Shown piece after piece: positions 1 through 11,600 of a stretch of DNA of 64,000 nucleotides (within the stretch, counting starts at the first letter, position 1; each line of letters starts with the position of its first letter). The stretch comes from Bacillota bacterium (GTDB lineage: Bacteria > Bacillota > Clostridia > Peptostreptococcales > Anaerovoracaceae). The position numbers and the translations under genes were made by a program. The notes under the pieces were generated by a model. The model searched no databases, was not told the origin of the DNA, and was given only the letters and a program-made list of their open reading frames with translations. The stretch is from positions 1 through 64,000 of the forward strand of contig JAFSCP010000046.1 of the NCBI GenBank assembly GCA_017436705.1, read 5' to 3'.

Positions 1-2
1 AT

Positions 3-113
3 GTGAAAATGACAAAGCGTGAAAAGATAGAGGATTCTATTCCTTACTGGGGTGATGCAGTCGTATGGGGAGAACTGCATCACAACGCAGATTATCCTGT
101 GAATTGGGATTAG
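3..113 (+). CDS. 3' end of an unidentified gene (partial)
   Basis: An open frame runs in from the left edge and ends at a TAG, giving the last 36 codons of a protein. The visible tail is charged and then aromatic-rich (PYWGDAVVWGELHHNADYPVNWD is the character, with WGD and WGE repeated). No family is recognised from so short a piece. It converges with the AEC carrier on the other strand, with only about 20 bases between the two stops. It could also be a chance open frame, since no start is visible. Confidence 0.45.
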   Translation: MKMTKREKIEDSIPYWGDAVVWGELHHNADYPVNWD

Positions 114-132
114 TCCATCAACGCTTTTTGTC

Positions 133-1083
133 CTATAAGCCGTAATAGCTCATGAGCAGGCTTGCTGTCACCGGAATAACCACCAGAGAAATCAGTGTGG
201 TAAGTGTGACCATCTGGGCAGATGGCAGGGAGTTTTTTTCCTGCTCGCTGATGACAGGGACTGCGGCCACCGCTACAGGGAAGCTTGCTGCGATGATCAT
301 GCAGATTTTTACGTCCACAGATACAGGGAGCCAGTTTACTGCTAGGAATGTGAGAACAGGCAGGAGAATCATTTTGATGGTGGAAACTGCGAAAAGTTTT
401 TTGTCGCGGAGAACTGCGCGCAGGTCGCTGTCGCCGAGCTGCATGCCGACGATGAGCATGGACAGCGGAGTGGTCGCGTCGCCGATCATGTCTACACAGT
501 CAAAGGCAACTGACGGCAGATGAAGGCCGAGAACCAGCATGAGAATGCTGACTGCAGCCGTAATGGTGTTGATATTCTTAAAGGAACTGAGCATGCCGCG
601 CAGGTTGAATTTGCTTTCTTTGCCGCTGCCCGCGCTGATAATCATGGGACCTGCTGAATAGAGGTACATTGCCTGGAGGGCGATGTTGTGGATGACCATC
701 AGGTAAAGGATGTGGCTGCCGAAAAGGGCTGAGGTCACAGGAAAGCCGATGAAGCCGTTATTGATTGAGCCGAAGGAAAAGGCATAAGGCCCCAGTTGGT
801 CAGGTTCCACATTTAAGAGCTTTGAGAGGCCGTAGCCGATTGCTGCTGCGACGAGAAGGAAGATGCAGGCACCAAGCAGTGTCTGGATTGTAACAGCTAT
901 GGTGTCGTCAGCCAGTTCGTTGGATGTGATTGATGCCAGAATCATGCATGGGCATGTTACTTTCAGCAGCAGGTTCACGAAAAACCTGTTGGCAGTCATT
1001 GGCATTACACCGGCTTTGTTGGCCGCGAAACCTACGAAGATGATTAAAAATATTGATGCGATTTTACTGATTATAAGTTCCAT
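133..1083 (-). CDS. AEC-family (auxin efflux carrier-like) membrane transporter
   Basis: 316-residue polytopic membrane protein, the normal size for the AEC/malate permease family (PF03547), whose members export or exchange organic acids or amino-acid-like solutes. The N-terminus (IFVGFAANKAGVMP) and the conserved polar stretch FGSINNGFIGFP in the first half are typical, as is the second-half helix pair around TPLSMLIVGMQLG. About ten hydrophobic segments are visible, in two groups of five. The substrate cannot be read from sequence. It is divergent from the polyamine regulator and operon and shares their upstream region, so common control is possible but not shown. Confidence 0.85.
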   Translation of the reverse strand: MELIISKIASIFLIIFVGFAANKAGVMPMTANRFFVNLLLKVTCPCMILASITSNELADDTIAVTIQTLLGACIFLLVAAAIGYGLSKLLNVEPDQLGPYAFSFGSINNGFIGFPVTSALFGSHILYLMVIHNIALQAMYLYSAGPMIISAGSGKESKFNLRGMLSSFKNINTITAAVSILMLVLGLHLPSVAFDCVDMIGDATTPLSMLIVGMQLGDSDLRAVLRDKKLFAVSTIKMILLPVLTFLAVNWLPVSVDVKICMIIAASFPVAVAAVPVISEQEKNSLPSAQMVTLTTLISLVVIPVTASLLMSYYGL

Positions 1084-1157
1084 TTATATATGTCCTTTCA
1101 CCGGTCATTGCCGTAAAAATATTTATTGGCATACATCGGTATTATATTAGAAAGGTC

Positions 1158-1185
1158 TTGACTTTTCAAGGCTTTCGGATATAAT
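1158..1185 (+). promoter_or_regulatory. sigma-A promoter of the polyamine operon
   Basis: TTGACT and TATAAT separated by 16 bp, directly upstream of the XRE-cupin regulator gene. Matches to consensus are 5/6 and 6/6. Confidence 0.75.
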
Positions 1186-1199
1186 TGTATTTATATTGA

Positions 1200-1216
1200 G
1201 TTTAGTATTTCTAAAC
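1200..1216. promoter_or_regulatory. candidate operator palindrome of the XRE-cupin regulator
   Basis: GTTTAG-N5-CTAAAC is a perfect inverted repeat lying just after the -10 box, near the expected transcription start; a further GTTTAA half-site follows at 1222-1227. The position fits repression by the regulator encoded immediately downstream. Assignment to that protein is inference. Confidence 0.5.
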
Positions 1217-1283
1217 AAAAAGTTTAAAAACACGAAACCGCCTCTGCCGGACTGACGGGCGGTTGCAGCAAAAGGAGTATAAA

Positions 1284-1820
1284 ATGGAAATCGGCTCTAA
1301 AATCAGAGAATTGCGCATACTTAACGGACTTACACAGGAAGAACTGGCGGACAGAAGCGAGCTTTCCAAGGGGTTTATTTCTCAGCTTGAAAATGATGTT
1401 ACTTCGCCGTCAATTTCAACTCTGGAGGACATCCTTCAGTGTCTGGGCATGAGCCTCAGTGAGTTCTTTGCCAGAGACAAGGAGCCGGTGCAGACTGTTT
1501 TCAGGGATGAAGATTACTTCGAAAAAGTCGATGACGAACTGGGCAATATGACCGAATGGATAATTCCAAACGCTCAGAAAAACATGATGGAGCCCATCCG
1601 TCTCACTCTGAAAGCAGGAGGAAGCACCTACCCGGACAACCCGCACGAAGGTGAGGAGTTCGGTTATGTGCTTAAAGGGGAAATCATACTGGTTCTCGGC
1701 AGCGAGCGCCATAAGGCCAAAGCAGGGGAATCATTCTACTATACACCGGACAAAAACCACTATATCACTTCGAAGAAAGGAGCAGAAATTCTCTGGGTCA
1801 GCACCCCACCGAGTTTCTAA
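1284..1820 (+). CDS. XRE-family transcriptional regulator with C-terminal cupin
   Basis: 178 residues: an N-terminal HTH_3 domain (about residues 4-60, GLTQEELADRSELSKGFISQLEN) and a C-terminal cupin_2 barrel (about 105-175, with PHEGEEFGYVLKGE and GESFYYTPDKNHYI). This architecture is that of PuuR/SinR-like sensors that often repress polyamine genes. The ATG used here follows AAGGAG by seven bases; a longer frame from an upstream TTG lacks a ribosome site. It is the first gene of the potABCD operon and stops eight bases before potA, so it probably reads intracellular polyamine and represses the operon through the palindrome at its own promoter. The sensing ligand is inferred from the context. 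Confidence 0.88.
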   Translation: MEIGSKIRELRILNGLTQEELADRSELSKGFISQLENDVTSPSISTLEDILQCLGMSLSEFFARDKEPVQTVFRDEDYFEKVDDELGNMTEWIIPNAQKNMMEPIRLTLKAGGSTYPDNPHEGEEFGYVLKGEIILVLGSERHKAKAGESFYYTPDKNHYITSKKGAEILWVSTPPSF

Positions 1821-1828
1821 CTGATACA

Positions 1829-2896
1829 ATGGCTTTAATTGAATTTATCGACATTTCCAAATCCTACGGCGGGGAAAAGGTCCTCGACGAGTTTAATCTT
1901 AAAATCAAAGAAAACGAGTTCATCACTCTGCTTGGTCCTTCCGGTTGCGGCAAGACCACAACCTTAAGAATCCTCGGTGGATTTACAACACCGGACACAG
2001 GAAAAGTTCTTTTCCAGGGACAGGACATCACTGACCTGGCTCCCAACAAGCGTCAGCTGAACACTGTTTTCCAGAAATACGCACTTTTTCCGCATATGAA
2101 TGTGGCTGAAAACATCGCTTTCGGCCTTAAAATCAGCGGCAAGAGCCAGGCGTATATCGACGATAAAATCAAATACGCTCTCAAGCTTGTAAACCTTTCC
2201 GGTTACGAGAAGCGTTCCATTGACATGCTTTCCGGCGGTCAGCAGCAGCGTATTGCCATTGCCCGCGCCATCGTAAATGAACCGCGCGTGCTCCTTCTGG
2301 ACGAGCCACTGGGCGCTCTGGACCTTAAGCTGCGCCAGGAAATGCAGTACGAACTTATCAGACTTAAAAAAGAGCTGGGCATCACTTTCCTGTACGTAAC
2401 CCACGACCAGGAAGAAGCGCTGACCATGTCCGACAAAGTCGTAGTAATGAACCAGGGCTACATCCAGCAGATGGGCACTCCTGAGCAGATTTACAATGAA
2501 CCTGAAAACGCTTTCGTTGCTGACTTCATCGGCGACTCCAACATCATCGACGCAGTGATGGTGGAAGACAGAGTAGTTAAGATCTGCGACCACATTTTCC
2601 CTTGTATCGACGAGGGCTTCGGCAGAAACAAGCCGGTGGACGTGGTTATCAGACCTGAAGATATTATTATCGGTAAACCTGGTGAGGGCATTATTGACGG
2701 CGTTGTGACTTCCAACGTTTTCATCGGTGTCCACTACGAAATGTGCATCCAGGCAGCTGGCTTCGAGTGGCTTGCTCAGAACACAACCAGCTATCCTGTG
2801 GGCACTCAGGTTTCCATCAACGTTATTCCTGAAAATATCCAGATTATGCACAAGCCGCAGTCAGAGGACGAGGAGGCCATTTCTTTAGATGATTAA
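1829..2896 (+). CDS. potA: spermidine/putrescine ABC transporter, ATPase PotA
   Basis: 355-residue ABC ATPase of the size of PotA. Walker A (GPSGCGKTT, about residue 36), the Q-loop, signature LSGGQQQR and Walker B (LLLDEPLGALD) are intact, and a C-terminal TOBE-like regulatory region follows residue 240. It hydrolyses ATP to drive uptake of polyamines through PotB/PotC. There is no strong ribosome site before the ATG, which suggests translational coupling to the regulator gene just upstream. Its end overlaps the start of potB by eight bases. Confidence 0.95.
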   Translation: MALIEFIDISKSYGGEKVLDEFNLKIKENEFITLLGPSGCGKTTTLRILGGFTTPDTGKVLFQGQDITDLAPNKRQLNTVFQKYALFPHMNVAENIAFGLKISGKSQAYIDDKIKYALKLVNLSGYEKRSIDMLSGGQQQRIAIARAIVNEPRVLLLDEPLGALDLKLRQEMQYELIRLKKELGITFLYVTHDQEEALTMSDKVVVMNQGYIQQMGTPEQIYNEPENAFVADFIGDSNIIDAVMVEDRVVKICDHIFPCIDEGFGRNKPVDVVIRPEDIIIGKPGEGIIDGVVTSNVFIGVHYEMCIQAAGFEWLAQNTTSYPVGTQVSINVIPENIQIMHKPQSEDEEAISLDD

Positions 2897-3701
2897 AAAA
2901 ATGTTTTCTGCGCCTTTCCTGGCGTTTATCCTCTGCGGCACCATAGTGCCTCTGGGGGTAATTGCATATTACGGACTGACTGACAGAAGCGGGGCTTTTA
3001 CATGGGACAATATACTTGCCATGGCCTCCGGTGACCACGCCAAGGCACTTATGCTTTCACTTGCACTGTCCCTTGCCAGCACTGTAATATGCCTTATTCT
3101 GGCCTTTCCGCTGGGGCTGATCCTCAAAGACAGCAAGCTGGGCAAAAAAGGCTTCATGGTTTTTGTATTCATCCTGCCTATGTGGATGAACTTTCTGCTG
3201 CGTACTATGGCCTGGCAGGTGCTGCTGGAAAAGGGCGGCGTTATCAACGGAGTGCTTGGGGCAATAGGCCTTCCGGCTCTTGAAATTATCAATACCCCGG
3301 CGGCAGTTGTGCTGGGCATGGTCTACGACTATCTGCCTTTCATGGTGCTGCCTATCTACAATTCACTGATCAAAATTGACAGGAGCATTATCGAAGCAGC
3401 ATACGACCTGGGAGCAAGCGCCGGCACAGTCCTGCGCAAAGTTATCATTCCGATGACAATTCCTGGTATTGTCAGCGGCGTGACCATGGTATTCGTGCCG
3501 TCACTGACCACTTTTGCCATTTCCAACATGCTTGGCGGCGGCAAAGTCAACCTGATCGGCAACATCATCGAGCAGGAATTCACCACAAGTTCCAACTGGA
3601 ATCTGGGATCCGGCCTGTCACTGATTATGATGATTTTCATCGTTATCAGCATGGCATTCATTGAAAAATTCGACAGGAACGGGGAGGGCAGCGTATTATG
3701 A
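2889..3701 (+). CDS. potB: spermidine/putrescine ABC transporter, permease PotB
   Basis: 270-residue inner-membrane permease with six predicted membrane segments and the EAA loop (EAAYDLGASAGTVLRKVIIP, about residues 175-195) that docks on PotA. It overlaps potA by eight bases and potC-potD by four (ATGA), so the operon is tightly coupled. Confidence 0.94.
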   Translation: MIKKMFSAPFLAFILCGTIVPLGVIAYYGLTDRSGAFTWDNILAMASGDHAKALMLSLALSLASTVICLILAFPLGLILKDSKLGKKGFMVFVFILPMWMNFLLRTMAWQVLLEKGGVINGVLGAIGLPALEIINTPAAVVLGMVYDYLPFMVLPIYNSLIKIDRSIIEAAYDLGASAGTVLRKVIIPMTIPGIVSGVTMVFVPSLTTFAISNMLGGGKVNLIGNIIEQEFTTSSNWNLGSGLSLIMMIFIVISMAFIEKFDRNGEGSVL

Positions 3702-5536
3702 AGAAGTTCGCAAAAATCTTTTACCTTGTCCTGATTCTCCTGTTTTTATACCTTCCTATCGGAACGCTTATGGTTCTTTCTTTTAACGACGGAAAGAGCA
3801 TGAACGCATGGCAGGGCTTTTCTCTCAGATGGTACAGGGAAATGCTTGACAGCCCCGAAATCATGGAGGCTCTGGGAAATACACTGACCATCGCTTTCTG
3901 GGCGGCTTTTATCGCCACTGTTATCGGCGTGCTGGCCTGCATCGGAATGAATGCAATGAGTGAACGTAAGCGTTCATTTATCATGGGACTGAACAATATT
4001 CCGCTGCTCAATGCAGACATTGTTATCGGTATTTCAATCATGATGAGCTTCCTGCTTTTTGGCATCAGCCTGAGCTATGGGACAGTGCTTTTCGCACACA
4101 TCACTTTCTGCATACCGTATGTTATTCTGTCGGTAATGCCTAAGTTCAGACAGCTGGAAAATCACACTTACGAAGCAGCCCTTGACCTGGGGGCAACTCC
4201 TGTCTACGCTTTCTTCAAGGTAGTACTTCCGGACATCATGCCGGGGGTTGTGTCAGGGTTCCTTCTTTCATTCACAATGTCCGTTGACGACTTCGTAATC
4301 ACTCACTTCACGAGAGGTGTGGGAATCAATACACTGTCAACACTGATTTACAGCCAGGTAAAAATCGGCGTAAGACCGACATTATATGCACTTTCCACTA
4401 TTATCTTCGTGGGCGTGCTGCTGGTGCTGCTGGTTATGAACTTCATGGGCCGCGGCGAAAAGGGCGGCGCAGCTGCTTCCATGTCCGGCAAAAAAATCGT
4501 TGCAATTCTTCTGCTGGTGGCAGTGTGCATGGGCGCTTCTGTCAAGCACATGCTCAGTGTGGGCAATGTGGGCGGTGAAAAAGGTGAAATCTACATTTAC
4601 TGTTTCGGTGACTACTTCGACCCTGATATTCTTGAGCAGTTCGAGGAAGAAACAGGCTATGCAGTAGTTGTGGACTATTTTGACACCAACGAAGAAATGT
4701 ACCCTGTAATCAAGAACCAGACTGCTCAGTACGATGTAATCTGTGCATCTGACTACATGATAAACAAGATGATTGGCGAAGGCCTGCTGGATACTATCGA
4801 CTTCAGATATATTCCGAATATTGAGTATCTGCAGGATAATGTACGCGCTTTCATGGACGAGTTCGACCCAGGTATGCGCTACAGCGTTCCTCATACATGG
4901 GGCACTTATGGTATTATCTACAACACAACTATGGTGGATGACCCGGTTGAAAGCTGGGAAATCCTATGGGATGAAAAGTATTCACAGCAGATTATCATGC
5001 CGAACTCTCTTCGCGAAGGATTTATGATTTCCGGAAAACTTCTCGGTTACTCAATGAACACTGCAAGTGAAGAAGAGCTGGCAGAAATGACAGAAAAGCT
5101 CATTGAACAGAAACCTCTGGTTTACAGTTACGCCAACGACAATGCCCGTGACCTGATGATCGGCGGCTCTGCGGCAATGGCAGTTATCACTTCCGGCGAT
5201 GTGCTCTATGCTCAGGACGAAAACGAAGACCTTGACTTCGCAGTTCCGGCAGAAGGTACTGAAGTATGGGCGGACTGCTGGGCAATCCCTCAGGGTGCAC
5301 AGAACAAACAGGGCGCTCAGGAGTGGATTAACTTCATGTACAGCGAAGAAATTGCAAGGCTCAATTTCGATTACCTGACCTATGCAATTCCGAACAGCCA
5401 GATTCTGGACCTTACTGACAATCCGATCCTCAACCCTAGCGACGAAATTCTCAGTCGCTGCGAAACCCTTAAGAACCTGGGACCTGAACTGGACGATATG
5501 TACAGCAAGTACTGGAAAGAATTCAAATCTGAATAA
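3698..5536 (+). CDS. potCD: fused permease PotC and polyamine-binding protein PotD
   Basis: 612 residues in two modules. Residues 1-about 260 are a PotC permease with its own EAA loop (EAALDLGATPVYAFFKVVLP, about 160). After a membrane segment at about 265-285, residues about 295-612 are a PotD-type periplasmic-binding fold (IYIYCFGDYFDPDILEQF, later VPHTWGTYGIIYNT and the AMAVITSGD region). The membrane segment before PotD replaces its lipoprotein anchor, so the binding domain is tethered to the permease outside the cell. Such PotC-PotD fusions occur in other Firmicutes. A frameshift artefact is unlikely because the frame is uninterrupted across the join. Confidence 0.93.
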   Translation: MKKFAKIFYLVLILLFLYLPIGTLMVLSFNDGKSMNAWQGFSLRWYREMLDSPEIMEALGNTLTIAFWAAFIATVIGVLACIGMNAMSERKRSFIMGLNNIPLLNADIVIGISIMMSFLLFGISLSYGTVLFAHITFCIPYVILSVMPKFRQLENHTYEAALDLGATPVYAFFKVVLPDIMPGVVSGFLLSFTMSVDDFVITHFTRGVGINTLSTLIYSQVKIGVRPTLYALSTIIFVGVLLVLLVMNFMGRGEKGGAAASMSGKKIVAILLLVAVCMGASVKHMLSVGNVGGEKGEIYIYCFGDYFDPDILEQFEEETGYAVVVDYFDTNEEMYPVIKNQTAQYDVICASDYMINKMIGEGLLDTIDFRYIPNIEYLQDNVRAFMDEFDPGMRYSVPHTWGTYGIIYNTTMVDDPVESWEILWDEKYSQQIIMPNSLREGFMISGKLLGYSMNTASEEELAEMTEKLIEQKPLVYSYANDNARDLMIGGSAAMAVITSGDVLYAQDENEDLDFAVPAEGTEVWADCWAIPQGAQNKQGAQEWINFMYSEEIARLNFDYLTYAIPNSQILDLTDNPILNPSDEILSRCETLKNLGPELDDMYSKYWKEFKSE

Positions 5537-5546
5537 AACATACCAG

Positions 5547-5578
5547 CCCCATCTGCTGTGCAGGTGGGGTGTTTTTTT
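5547..5578 (+). terminator. terminator of the pot operon
   Basis: CCCCATCTGC pairs with GCAGGTGGGG (one G-U) and is followed by a run of T. Confidence 0.85.
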
Positions 5579-5599
5579 ATTCAGAGGCATAGCATATAC

Positions 5600-5629
5600 T
5601 GGACAGAAAACAACTAAAAGGTGTATAAT
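5600..5629 (+). promoter_or_regulatory. promoter of the giant surface protein
   Basis: TATAAT with TGGACA 18 bp upstream; the -35 box is only moderate. Confidence 0.5.
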
Positions 5630-5643
5630 TATAAATTAAGAAT

Positions 5644-5665
5644 CACGGCATGACAATATGCCGTG
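5644..5665 (+). other. leader hairpin next to the ribosome site
   Basis: CACGGCAT and ATGCCGTG form a perfect 8-bp stem with a 6-base loop, ending three bases before the GGGAGG ribosome site of the giant surface protein. No T-run follows, so it is not a terminator; it may stabilise the message or be an operator. Confidence 0.5.
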
Positions 5666-5681
5666 TATGGGAGGTATAGCA

Positions 5682-8600
5682 ATGGGAAAAAAGATACAGA
5701 CAAGTAAATTCAGAAAAGTTTTATCTTTACTGCTTGTTTTTGCGTTGCTTGCTGCATACATGCCGGAGACTTTCGGCAGCAGTGCATATGCAAGTGCGGG
5801 TCCATCTGATGGGCAGGTAGAATATGAAGGCGGTAAAAACAGCACCGAAGCTGACGCCACATATGATATCGAAATCAGCAAGACCATCAAGGCAGTGGAA
5901 GGAAAGGAAAACTATTTCGATATTACTCTGGAGGCAATCACTCACAAGCATAAGATTGATATGTCAACAGATGTAATCATCGTAATGGATATTTCCAATA
6001 CAATGAATACAGGCAACAAACTGCAGCAGGCAAAAAATGCTACGAAACAGTTTGTCAAGCAGTTCTGTGAGGACACTGAAATTTCTTCAGACAGAAAGCT
6101 GGGCATTGTAACCTTCAATACCAATGCGCAGGTTGCAGTCAGTCTGCAGAAAGCAAACTCCACTAAAATTTATACATCAAAATTTGAACAGCAGATTAAC
6201 AATATCACAGCACCGGCTGATGCTGCTGTGAAATATACCAATATTGAAGCAGGTCTTCAGCTGGCGAAGAATATTCTGTCCGGCTCGTCTTCCAAGCATA
6301 AATTCGTGATTCTGCTTACAGACGGCTTCCCGACTACATACATTAAAGGCGGCAGAACCAGCACAACGAAAATTAACGGGTACAGCACATATACCCATGA
6401 GAACAATTCTGCCTTTCTGAACTGGAACAAGAGCCTGACAGGCAAGAAGGCAGATGGAACTCTGAAGAACCTTGGCTACATGGCAAATATTGGAGTACAG
6501 AAAACATGTACTGCCGGTGTTGACTACAGTGATTATGGTGCGCAGAGAGCAGAGGCTGTGGCCAATGAAATGAAAAGCAGCGGATACAACATCTTCTCTG
6601 TAGGTATAGGTATCGGAGGTATGACCATACAGGAATACCTAAACAAATGGAAAAACAGTACTTTCTCTACAGTCGATACTAATGGCAGAGAAGGTTCAGG
6701 AAATACTTATACCATCGGTAATGCAAGCAATACTGATTCATATAAGAACTGGCTGGGCAATGATATTGCAGGCGGCGCACTTCTTCCTGCAGACAGCAGA
6801 TACAGCGCAGGTGACAATGCGAATCAGCTCAAGGCAGCCTATACGAAGATTCTCAATACCATCGAACTGGCTCCGGAAACTACAATGCGTACATTCTATA
6901 CTCTTGACCCTATGAGTGATGTTGCAGAATTTATCGGTTTCTATAATAAAGATGGCAAGCTGGCATCAACGCCACGCAAGCTCACAGGACAGTCCAAGCT
7001 TAACGCAGAAAACACTGCGACATATGGTGTTTATGAAAATAAAGAGCAGATACACTGGGATATGATGAAATCCGGTTTCAGAATGGACGGTCAAAACTAT
7101 GTTTATACTCTGAAGTACCGTGTGAGACTGATGAACGAAGCATCAGGATTCCAATGGAAAAAAGCTTATGATATGAATAAGGAGACAACCCTTAATTACT
7201 CCCAGAAGTATGTGGAAAGCGGTGAGAATGTTCCTGGCGGTAGCGGCACCATGAAATATCCTATACCTGAAACAGAAGGCTATAAGGGTACTCTGAAATT
7301 CAAAAAGATTGACGGAGAGACAAATGCAGCACTGAAAGATGTCCAGTTTACGCTGAAACATTATGGTGACAGCTGCAATGTCTGCAGCGGTGATGCAGTA
7401 ATAAGTGAAGTAACAGAAAAAAGTGATTCCAATGGCTATGTTGAATTTGACAACATCCCTTCCGGACATGAATACTACCTTATTGAAAAAGCACCTGAAG
7501 GCTATGCACCGGTTCACAACCACACTATTATTGTATCTTACGGCGATACCTATGTAGGAACAAAGGCTGCAGCCAATAAGCTGAATAACGGCAAGTTTGC
7601 TGCCAGCAGCGAACCTTTCCTCATTAAAAACTCAAAGATCGTACCCGTTTCCATAAGACTGCAGGCTGAAAAATTATTCCCTGGTGAAAGTATAGAAGCT
7701 GGACAGTTTGAATTCGTGCTGAGGGGAAATACTGCTCACGGAACGGATTATCATGAAACCGTAAAAAATGATGCATCCGGAGCTGTTACATTCAGTCCGA
7801 TACTCTTTGACGAAGAGGGAACTTATGAATATACCATAAGTGAAGTTGCAGGAACAGATTCCGGCATTGTATATGACAACAGAGAACACAATGTCAGGAT
7901 TGTAATCACAAAGAACAGCACAGGAACAAAATATAAAGCAGAAGTAACTGTAGACAATGCCGGTAAAGGAACTTATGAGGGCAAAAATAATGTTGCTGAA
8001 ACAATCCAGGTGGGTTCTTTTACCAATGCTGTAAGAGGAGAAGGTATTGCTGAACTGAAGGCAACCAAGTCCTATTCCGGTGGCTCATTAGCAGAGGGAG
8101 ATTTTGAATTTAAAATAGAAGCGGTTACAACAGGTGCACCTATGCCTTCATCTGAGGTTGTATCGAACACATCCGCTGGTAATGTTAATTTCGGTGAAAT
8201 CAGATACTCTGAACCTGGTGAATACAAGTACAGAATTACTGAAACAGAGGGTAATGATAAATCCATAGTTTACGATACTGATTCATACATTGCAGTTGTA
8301 ACAGTAACAGCACCGGCTGATCTGACAAACACTGCATCCCTTAAGACAGATGTAAAGTATTTCGACGAAGAAACAAATGCGGAGGTAGCAGCCGCTGCAT
8401 TCGTCAATAAAGACCGTGCAGTTCCTGAACTGACAATGAAGGGATACAAGTCCCTGGACGGTGAGGCTGCAGCAGACGGCAAATTCTCATTTGCATTCCA
8501 GGAAATTGATCCGGAAGGAAATCCTGTAGGAACAGAAACCATTATCGACAACGGAGCAAACGGAAAAATCAATTTTGACCAGGTACTTGAAGATGTTGTA

Positions 8601-11600
8601 AATGACCTTGTTGCAGATGTAAACAATACAGGAAACACGGCGACAGGAATTTACAAAATATATGAAAAAGCCGGTACCGATGCGGGCATAATTTATGATG
8701 ATACATATTATGTTCTGCAGGTAGCTGCCTTTGCAAGACATGGTGATGATTATTACGAACTTGGCGTTGTCCTGCAGAAAGTTGATGGGGAAAATATCGA
8801 CACTGTATTCAGAATTGAAGCTTCTGATAAAATCGATATCGCAGATGCCGCTGGCAATGAAATCGTTACTTTTGCGAATACTTCCAGTGCTGAACTGAAA
8901 CTTGAGATTGAAAAAGATCTTATAACAACCGACAGCAGCCTGCAGAATGAAGAGTTCGTTTTCATTCTGGAAGGTCCGTCAGGAAAGCTCCAGGAAAAAA
9001 CCATAACTGGTGAAGGAACTGTTCAGTTTGATGCTATAGAATTTACTAAAGCAGATATAGGTGAACACAGTTACGTAATATATGAAAAAGAAGGCGACGT
9101 TGCCGGACTTTACTATGATGATTCCATTTATACTGTGACTGTTACAGTAGCAACAGATGCAGACGGAAGACTTACTGTATCATCACCGGTGATTGTTAAT
9201 GAACACGATACTCCGTTCAGTGAAATTGTATTTGTCAATAAGGATATAGAACCGGCACATCTGCACCTTAAAGCACACAAGACGGTTAATGGTGAAATGC
9301 CGACTGTGGCACAGACTTTCAGATTCCAGCTGATTGATGTAACAGATCCTGGTAATACGAACGTTATTGATGAGACACACAATGTACACGGAGAAGTTGC
9401 GTTTAAGCCTATTACTTTCGGAACTGAAGGAACTTACAACTATATCATCAAAGAAGTAATTCCGGCTGACAAAGACAGCACAAAAGATGGTGTGCAGAAA
9501 GATGGATTTACCTATGATGAGACAGTACATACAGTAAAGGTCGTAGTAACAGACGATAACAATGATGGTGTCATGGAAAAGAAGGTATTTGTTAACGGCA
9601 GTACCACTCCTGATCCGGCAGAACACAACACCGTCATGGCTGGTTCTTTCAACAACACATATGAAACAGATTCTGTGAAAGCTGAAATCAAAGGCACTAA
9701 GAATCTTGAAGGCAAGACTCTCGGCGCAGAACAGTTCTCATTCGTAATTGAGGCAGTTACTGCAGATGCACCGATGCCTGAAGCTGCGGCAGGTGCTGCA
9801 TCACATACTGTAAAGAATGATGCCGCAGGTGATTTTACGTTTGGCAACATCACATTTACAAAGGCAGGCATTTACAAATACACTGTAAGCGAAGTTATAC
9901 CTGAAGAAGCGGTAAATAACAAGTATGACAGAATTATATACGATGATAAGGTATATGATGTAACTGTTACCGTAACTGATAATGGCAAGGGTAAACTGAT
10001 TGCGGAAACAACAGTGAACGGAAGTCCGAGCACTGAGATTGACTTTGTCAACAGATACGAACCGGACTCCACTGCAATCCTGCTGACTGCAGAAAAGACA
10101 CTGACAGGACGTACTATTCACGACGGTGAGTTCTCCTTCCGTTTGGTTGAAGTTGACGGCGCAGATCAGGAAATTGCAGGCACAGAACAGGTTGTGAACA
10201 ACGGCAGCGGCACAGGAACTGATTCAGACAAGATATACTTTAATGGCATCCGCTATGACAAGCCAGGCACACATACATACAAAATCAGCGAAGTGATTCC
10301 TGCTGAAGCAGTAAGCAACGGCAATGTTAAAGATGGAGTAACTTATGATACTTCAGTTTATACAGTAATTGTTACTGTGGAGGATGAAAACGGAGCTTTA
10401 AAAGAATCTGTTACATCAATAAAGAAGGGCAGTGATGATGCTTCATCAATTGCTTTTGCAAATAATTATGAGGTGACAGACACAGAAGCTGTACTTGCAA
10501 TCAAGGCAAATAAGTCCCTGAGCGGCATGACATTAGCTGAAAATATGTTTACATTCCAGCTGGAAGCAATAACTACCGGTGCACCGATGCCGGACGCTGC
10601 AGCAGGAGCGTCTGTGATGACTGTAAGCAACGCCGGAGACGGAACAATTAACTTTGGCCAGATTAAATACGGTAAAGAACATCTGGGAAGTACATTCCAG
10701 TATGAGATTACTGAAATTATTCCGGTTGGTGCAGTTGGTAATGTAAAAGATGATATGCATTACGACGGCAGAACCATTGTTATGTCAGTAAAAGTTACTG
10801 ATGACGGAAAGGGTTCGCTTGTAACCAAGGTAAACGGCACTGCAGCAGAAGATTTCCATGCAGGAACTTTCAGCAATGCATATATTCCAACCACAGGAGT
10901 GACTCTCAGTGCTAAAAAAGTACTGAATAAAGTGGTTGCTGGCATCACAGAGCCTCTTACTCTGACTGCAGGACAGTTTGCTTTCCATCTTACAGATGAC
11001 AAGGGAAATCTGATTCAGAGTGATGCAGTCAATGCAGCAGATGGCAGCGTAATATTCGATACGCTGACTTATACTGAAGCAGGTGAATATATTTACAAGA
11101 TTCATGAAGCAGGCCGCGGTACCAATGCAGGTGGCATTGACTATTCCGATGTGGAATATACAGTGAAGGTAGTTGTAACTGCAGGCAGCGATGGAAAACT
11201 TAGTGCGCAGGTGTTTGATATAAACAATTATGAAATTACACCAGGTGCTGACCATACCTGTTATGTGGGTGAGTTTATAAACATTCTGACTCCGGGGGAA
11301 ACCCATGAAATCCTTCATGGATTCAAGAAAATGATCGGAGGCAGTCTGGCGGCAGATGCATTTGAATTCCAGCTTAAAGCGGTGAAAACTGGTGCACCTA
11401 TGCCGGAAGGGACTGCAGCGGGAACTGATATAGTAACCGTAAAGAATGATGCATCAGGAATGATTACATTCGGTGCCATTACCTTTGATAACACACATGA
11501 TGGAAAGTCTTTCGTGTATGAAATTAAAGAAGTTACCCCTGGTGATGCTGTTGACTACATAAAAGATAGCATCGGATACGACCAGACTGTATACAATGTC

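Noticed and set aside
1964..2851. Long minus-strand frame opposite potA.
   Set aside because: It mirrors potA, whose motifs are complete; its translation is low in sense and lacks a ribosome site.
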